Shown here: positions 60,365-64,000 of the stretch, one piece after another | Numbering within the stretch: position 1 is the stretch's first letter | How the letters are laid out: the number at the start of each line of letters is the position of its first letter | Assembly (NCBI RefSeq): GCF_006175985.1 | Contig: NZ_SRSH01000011.1 | Coordinates: forward strand, 1 to 64,000 | Direction of reading: 5' to 3' | Length of the DNA stretch: 64,000 bases | Source of the DNA: Methylotetracoccus oryzae | Lineage (GTDB): Bacteria; Pseudomonadota; Gammaproteobacteria; Methylococcales; Methylococcaceae | Translations under genes and position numbers: made by a program | The notes under the pieces: model-generated | Database searches by the model: none | Seen by the model: only the letters and a program-made list of their open reading frames with translations | Told to the model about the DNA's origin: nothing

Positions 60365-61543
60365 ATGCGTGAGACATTCATTGCTCCGGCAGGCTTGCCC
60401 ACCGTGCGAAGTGCTTCGTCACCAGTCCCGGATCGATATGCCGGACCGACCGTTCCCGGTCTTGCCGCCGCCCGGGCCGTGGGCCTATTGGTGCTGCTGT
60501 TTGTCGGCATCAGCGCCCTGCCCCGGTTGGCACTGGCCCAGGTCAGCGTGGGCGGAACGATCACCGCGCCGATGCTGCTGGCGCAGTATGACGACGAGGA
60601 CGACGACGAGGACGACGATGATGGGGACTACGGGGCCGGCAGTGCATCGCAACCACGCGCCTACACGCCTCCCGCACGGAACTATCACTACGATACTTAC
60701 CGCGCCCCCCAGCGCGCTGCGCCGCACCGCGCCAAACGACACCCTCCAGCCCGGAAACCGGTACATCGATCCCGATCGACGCGCCATGTCGCAGCATCCC
60801 ACCGCGCCCGGGCCCATCACGCACAGCGACCTCATCGGACCACTCGCGGGCATGTGACCCGGCATCGGCCCGCGCAGGCTCACGCCCGCCATCGTCACGC
60901 GCACGCCGCCCATCGCCACACGGGGTCTCGCGCTGCCGCACGGCCGGCATCGCACCGCAGCGCAACGCGGCATGCTGCGCGCCGACACACCGCGGCGACC
61001 CACTATCGGGCTAAGGCGAGCCATCGCAAGGCGGTCGCGTCGAGATCGCATTCGAACCATCGCGCATCGCTCAAGAAATCCGGCCAGCATCGAGCGGCCC
61101 GCCACGGCTCGTCTCGGCGCTACACGCAGCAAGGAAGGCATAGCCACTCGCGGCAGCGGGACAAGCGGCATGTCGCGCCACAGAGCCGAAGGGCTCACAC
61201 CAAGAGCACGCGGCGCGCTGCAAGCGCGTCGAAAGCACGCGCGCGCGACCGCGCGACGGGACAGCGGCGGCCCGCGCGTCATGGTCACGCGGCCGCCGGC
61301 AAGGCCAGACCCGCCGCGCACACCAAATCCACTCGCTCGGCAAAGCCAGGCCATGGGCAGCGCCGGGGGCAGTTAAACCCATCGCCAAAATCCCGCGCCA
61401 AAGCTCCGGGCCGGCCATCGCGCCACACTGCCGCACGCAGCGGCGGCCGCAGCCCTGCAGCGGCGAAGAACGGACGAACCCGCACGACGGCACGCTCATC
61501 GAGCCGCCCGCGGGCGAAGGGTAAACAACGCGCCCATCGATGA
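60365..61543 (+). CDS. Exported His/Arg-rich low-complexity protein
   Basis: The 392-residue product has a hydrophobic signal segment (GLLVLLFVGISALPRLALAQ, about residues 38-57), then an acidic run (DDEDDDEDDDDGD, about residues 75-88), and then about 300 residues composed mainly of Arg, His, Ala, Ser, Thr and Lys in repeat-like pieces (RHRHAHAAHRH, HTKSTR twice). The acidic patch before a very basic, His-rich tail suggests binding of metal, nucleic acid or polyphosphate. The start at 60365 is a guess. GTG 60407 is also possible. Confidence 0.55.
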   Translation: MRETFIAPAGLPTVRSASSPVPDRYAGPTVPGLAAARAVGLLVLLFVGISALPRLALAQVSVGGTITAPMLLAQYDDEDDDEDDDDGDYGAGSASQPRAYTPPARNYHYDTYRAPQRAAPHRAKRHPPARKPVHRSRSTRHVAASHRARAHHAQRPHRTTRGHVTRHRPAQAHARHRHAHAAHRHTGSRAAARPASHRSATRHAARRHTAATHYRAKASHRKAVASRSHSNHRASLKKSGQHRAARHGSSRRYTQQGRHSHSRQRDKRHVAPQSRRAHTKSTRRAASASKARARDRATGQRRPARHGHAAAGKARPAAHTKSTRSAKPGHGQRRGQLNPSPKSRAKAPGRPSRHTAARSGGRSPAAAKNGRTRTTARSSSRPRAKGKQRAHR

Positions 61544-61568
61544 CAGCAGATGACTCGCCACTGAAGGT

Positions 61569-62265
61569 TCAGGAATTCTGTAGCTCGATGACCCTGTTGA
61601 CCTTGACCGTCCGCTGCGCGGCGGCGATCGGCGGCGGGGCAGCCGCCTCCATGATCATCGCTCGCGCGTTCGCATAGACCGGTAGCGGCGAGGAGTCGCC
61701 CGTATCGACCCGCAGCGTAACGATGCGTTAACCGCTTCGGCCCAATTCTCGGGTGACCAGATCGGCCCGCTCCTGAAAGGCCTTCAATGCCGCCGCGATC
61801 AGGCTATCCTCGACCTCCCGCATCCGTTCCGGCGAGACCTGATACGCGATTGATTCCAGGCTCAGGTCGCGCTGAAACTCTCCCAGCAATGATCCAAGCA
61901 AGGCGGCATCCCGGCATTCCAGTCGGAGCGACTGCCGGACCCGCCAGCCGCTCACCCGGGCCTTCTGATGGACCGCCTCCGTCCGCCAATCCAGCGTCTG
62001 TGCCGAGATCCCCGGAACCTGTTGTAAACGTTGGAGGGCTTTCGCTACCGATTGATTGACCTCATTGGCCAGCGGTGCAGCCACCGGTCCCTCCAGTTGG
62101 CAAAACAGCACCGCCACGAGCATATCGTTCGGTGCTTCCGCTGAAGCCGAAGCCATGAACTCGACGTGGTCACAGCTCAATGCCCCCCTCCCTATTCTCG
62201 GCACATTCACTGCCCCTGTCCCCAAGGGCAATGAACAGGGCCCAACCCGGTCTCCTCAGACTCAC
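61569..62265 (-). pseudogene. SIMPL-domain (DUF541) gene broken by a frameshift and an in-frame TAA
   Basis: Three pieces add up to one SIMPL-type exported protein of about 232 residues. Piece one (62265 to 62170, start GTG) reads a signal peptide (SLRRPGWALFIALG) and ends at TGA. Piece two, in the next frame (about 62180 to 61731), has ASASAEAPNDMLVAVLF, SGWRVRQSLRLECRD and YQVSPERMREVEDSLIAAALKAF, and ends at TAA (61728-61730) after ELGRSG. The same frame goes on as RIVTLRVDTGDSSPLPV and VNRVIELQNS to a TGA at 61569-61571, as the family's normal C-terminus does. Confidence 0.8.
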
Positions 62266-62648
62266 CCCATGCCTTAGGCTGACGTCTGCAACGCGCAGCA
62301 CCGCGGCGGGCCAGCCAGCCGACCCTTCACTGACAGACGAGGATGGATGCCCGGCTCCCCTCGAATCAATACCCAGGGCTTGGAGTACCCGGAGCGACCG
62401 CCGGCAAGTCCGGGGCCGCGGCTGCGACAACGCCATTCCACAACCAGTTTGCACGGTCTTTCCGCTTTCCCCAGAACATCCTCTTTACGCGAGAGCCTGG
62501 TGTTTTTGCGAACTTTTTACTCGCACCTGACTTAACCTGCTCCGCGTCGGCAGCGTCCGCATGGGTCCTGCCAACTGACATCGCTTTGTGATTGCCGCAT
62601 ACCCGGCCGCGTCGGGCGAGCCGCGACAACCTCCGAAAAGGTGACCTT
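62266..62648. other. Control region before the kdp operon
   Basis: About 380 bases upstream of the kdp genes on the plus strand and of the SIMPL pseudogene on the minus strand. It contains the direct repeat at 62501-62520 and the ribosome site AAGG (62638-62641). Overlapping frames of 60-116 codons lack protein-like features. Confidence 0.45.
62501..62520 (+). promoter_or_regulatory. Candidate KdpE operator (T-tract direct repeat)
   Basis: TTTTTGCG (62503-62510) and TTTTTACT (62514-62521) are two T-runs spaced 11 bases, one helical turn. The known E. coli KdpE site is a direct repeat of a TTTTTATA-like sequence with similar spacing. It lies about 130 bases before the first kdp ORF. Confidence 0.4.
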
Positions 62649-62741
62649 ATGGACCTGATTTTCCTCACGCTGTTGGCTGTCTTCGCCGCGCTGACGGCAG
62701 CGCTGATCTATGGCTGCGACCGCCTGCGGAGAACGCCATGA
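62649..62741 (+). CDS. Short membrane peptide leading the kdp operon
   Basis: A 30-residue product with one hydrophobic helix ([23 protein letters not shown]) and a basic end (RLRRTP). It has an AAGG ribosome site 7 bases before the ATG. Its stop overlaps the kdpF start (ATGA), which strongly supports translation. Such a short ORF ahead of kdpF is found in some proteobacterial kdp operons. Its role is unknown. Confidence 0.7.
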   Translation: MDLIFLTLLAVFAALTAALIYGCDRLRRTP

Positions 62742-62827
62742 ACCTGCTTTACATCGCTTGCGGCGGCCTGGCGCTCGCCTTGTTTGTTTACCTGGTCGTA
62801 GCCCTCTTCTTCCCGGAGAAATTCTGA
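62738..62827 (+). CDS. kdpF: K+-transporting ATPase subunit KdpF
   Basis: The 29-residue peptide is one membrane helix with the family pattern [27 protein letters not shown] in short: LFVYLVVAL followed by PEKF. KdpF stabilises the KdpFABC potassium pump. It overlaps both neighbours by four or one bases. Confidence 0.9.
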   Translation: MNLLYIACGGLALALFVYLVVALFFPEKF

Positions 62828-64000
62828 TGACTGCCAACAGTGTGTTGCAGATCACGGTGTACGTGCTGGTGCTGCTGGCCTGCGCCAAGCCGCTGGGCGG
62901 CTACATGGCGCGCATCTACGAGGACCGGCCTGCCGGCTTGAACCGTTGGCTTGCACCGGTCGAGCGCCTGATCTACCGCCTGTGCTCGGTCAACCCGGCG
63001 GTCGAAATGCGCTGGACCGACTACACCGTGGCCTTGTTGCTGTTCAACCTGCTCGGGCTGTTGGCGTTGTTCGCGCTGCAGCGCCTGCAGGGCGTGCTCC
63101 CGCTGAATCCGCAGCACCTGCCCGGCATCAGCCCGGATTCCGCCTTCAATACCGCGGTGAGCTTCGCGACGAACACCAATTGGCAGGGCTACGGCGGCGA
63201 GATCACGATGAGCTACCTGACCCAGATGCTGGGGCTGACGGTGCAGAACTTCGTCTCTGCAGCAACCGGGATGGCAGCGCTGGTTGCATTGACCCGCGGG
63301 TTCGCGCGTCGCAACGCCGACACGATCGGCAATTTCTGGGTCGACCTGACCCGCGGCACACTGTACATCCTGCTGCCGCTCGCGACCGCGCTGGCCTTGG
63401 TGCTGGTGAGCCAGGGCGTGGTCCAGACCTTCAGTCCATACCGTACCGTGGCACTGACCCAACCGGTGACCTACGAGCAAGCAAAACTGGGCGACGACGG
63501 CCAGACGCTGGAGGACGCGGCCGGAAATCCGGTCACAGAGACGGTTGCAGTCAGGGAGCAGACGCTCGCAGTCGGACCGGCCGCATCGCAAATCGCGATC
63601 AAGCAACTCGGCACGAATGGCGGCGGCTTCTTCAACGTGAACTCGGCGCACCCGTTCGAGAACCCGACGCCGCTGTCGAATTTTCTCGAGATGCTGGCGA
63701 TCCTGCTCATCCCCGCGGCGCTGTGTCACACCTTCGGTGTGCTCATCGGCGACACCCGGCAGGGCTGGGCGATACTGGCGGCGATGACGGTGGTTTTCGT
63801 CACGCTGATCGTCGTCATCGTCCCGCTGGAACAGGCAGGCAACCCAGCCCTCAGCGCTCTCGGCGTCGACCAGCAACCCCAGGCGAGCCAGCCCGGCGGC
63901 AACATGGAAGGTAAGGAAACGCGTTTTGGCATCACCAATTCGGCACTGTGGGCCCTCGCGACGACAGCGGCATCGAACGGGTCGGTCAACGCGATGCACG
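62827..64000 (+). CDS. kdpA: K+-transporting ATPase subunit KdpA (cut by window end)
   Basis: The first 391 codons of KdpA are visible. The family has about 560 residues. KdpA is the potassium channel-like subunit. Filter-type motifs are present: [10 protein letters not shown] (first), LGTNGGGFF (second), and [14 protein letters not shown] (third), with [14 protein letters not shown] between. The ATG overlaps the kdpF stop by one base. The rest of the gene and kdpB, kdpC and probably kdpDE should follow outside the window. Confidence 0.95.
   Translation, partial: MTANSVLQITVYVLVLLACAKPLGGYMARIYEDRPAGLNRWLAPVERLIYRLCSVNPAVEMRWTDYTVALLLFNLLGLLALFALQRLQGVLPLNPQHLPGISPDSAFNTAVSFATNTNWQGYGGEITMSYLTQMLGLTVQNFVSAATGMAALVALTRGFARRNADTIGNFWVDLTRGTLYILLPLATALALVLVSQGVVQTFSPYRTVALTQPVTYEQAKLGDDGQTLEDAAGNPVTETVAVREQTLAVGPAASQIAIKQLGTNGGGFFNVNSAHPFENPTPLSNFLEMLAILLIPAALCHTFGVLIGDTRQGWAILAAMTVVFVTLIVVIVPLEQAGNPALSALGVDQQPQASQPGGNMEGKETRFGITNSALWALATTAASNGSVNAMH

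Noticed and set aside
62170-62454. Minus-strand frame of 94 codons as a separate gene
   Set aside because: Its last 31 codons are the broken signal-peptide part of the SIMPL pseudogene; the rest is not protein-like.

Overview
The window is a GC-rich stretch of a gammaproteobacterial chromosome, most likely from a methanotroph of the Methylococcus group. The main reason is a complete pmoC gene (47853-48614), the C subunit of particulate methane monooxygenase, whose protein looks very close to the Methylococcus PmoC I know. Housekeeping genes (rapA, guaB-guaA-tadA, speA/speE, tesA-ybbA-ybbP, tRNA-Gly/tRNA-Cys, a GlnK-type PII protein) agree with this class. No rRNA, CRISPR array, prophage or insertion sequence was seen, so this is ordinary chromosome with some lineage-specific islands.

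Layout. 1-5006: a small membrane protein, an SDR oxidoreductase, two tandem related lipoproteins, and a tight SnoaL-like / GNAT / nitrilase operon. 5232-10924: a small single-span protein, a minus-strand group (tesA, HopJ family, CDGSH iron-sulfur), the divergent ybbA-ybbP ABC system, and a membrane-anchored protein. 11423-15344: a VWA / J-domain pair, acetyl-CoA synthetase, and glnK. 15384-19827: a MarR regulator with a Cys/His tail, spermidine synthase divergent from arginine decarboxylase, and a 3-hydroxyisobutyrate-dehydrogenase-like reductase. 20015-22582: a periplasmic protein, a strong minus-strand terminator that points to a small RNA, a MoeB/ThiF-like E1 enzyme, two tRNAs, and a lipoprotein. 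23097-29635: a glucosidase, glucokinase, alpha/beta hydrolase, and a SulP transporter. 30226-34000: a lone NifX-like protein, a double SagB-type nitroreductase, and a dicarboxylate/amino-acid symporter. 34257-41986: rapA, two overlapping dynamin-like GTPase genes, and a CDF metal exporter.

42226-49849 is the most lineage-specific part. It holds a minus-strand series (FixJ-type response regulator, a kinase-like protein with an eroded ATP site, outer-membrane porin, FMN-binding protein, four-helix membrane protein) divergent from the lone pmoC. pmoC is followed by an unknown one-span membrane protein. No pmoA or pmoB lies in the window, so this is a solitary extra-type pmoC copy.

50022-61543: a YgiQ radical SAM protein, a membrane protein, guaB-guaA-tadA, a minus-strand operon of a CoA-ligase-like enzyme with an ABC-2 transporter, and an extreme His/Arg-rich exported protein. 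61569-62265 is a SIMPL-family pseudogene broken by both a frameshift and an in-frame stop. The window ends with the start of a kdp potassium-ATPase operon (a 30-residue ORF, kdpF, and truncated kdpA).

All calls come from reading the sequence and from family knowledge. No search was run. Residue numbers are hand counts.
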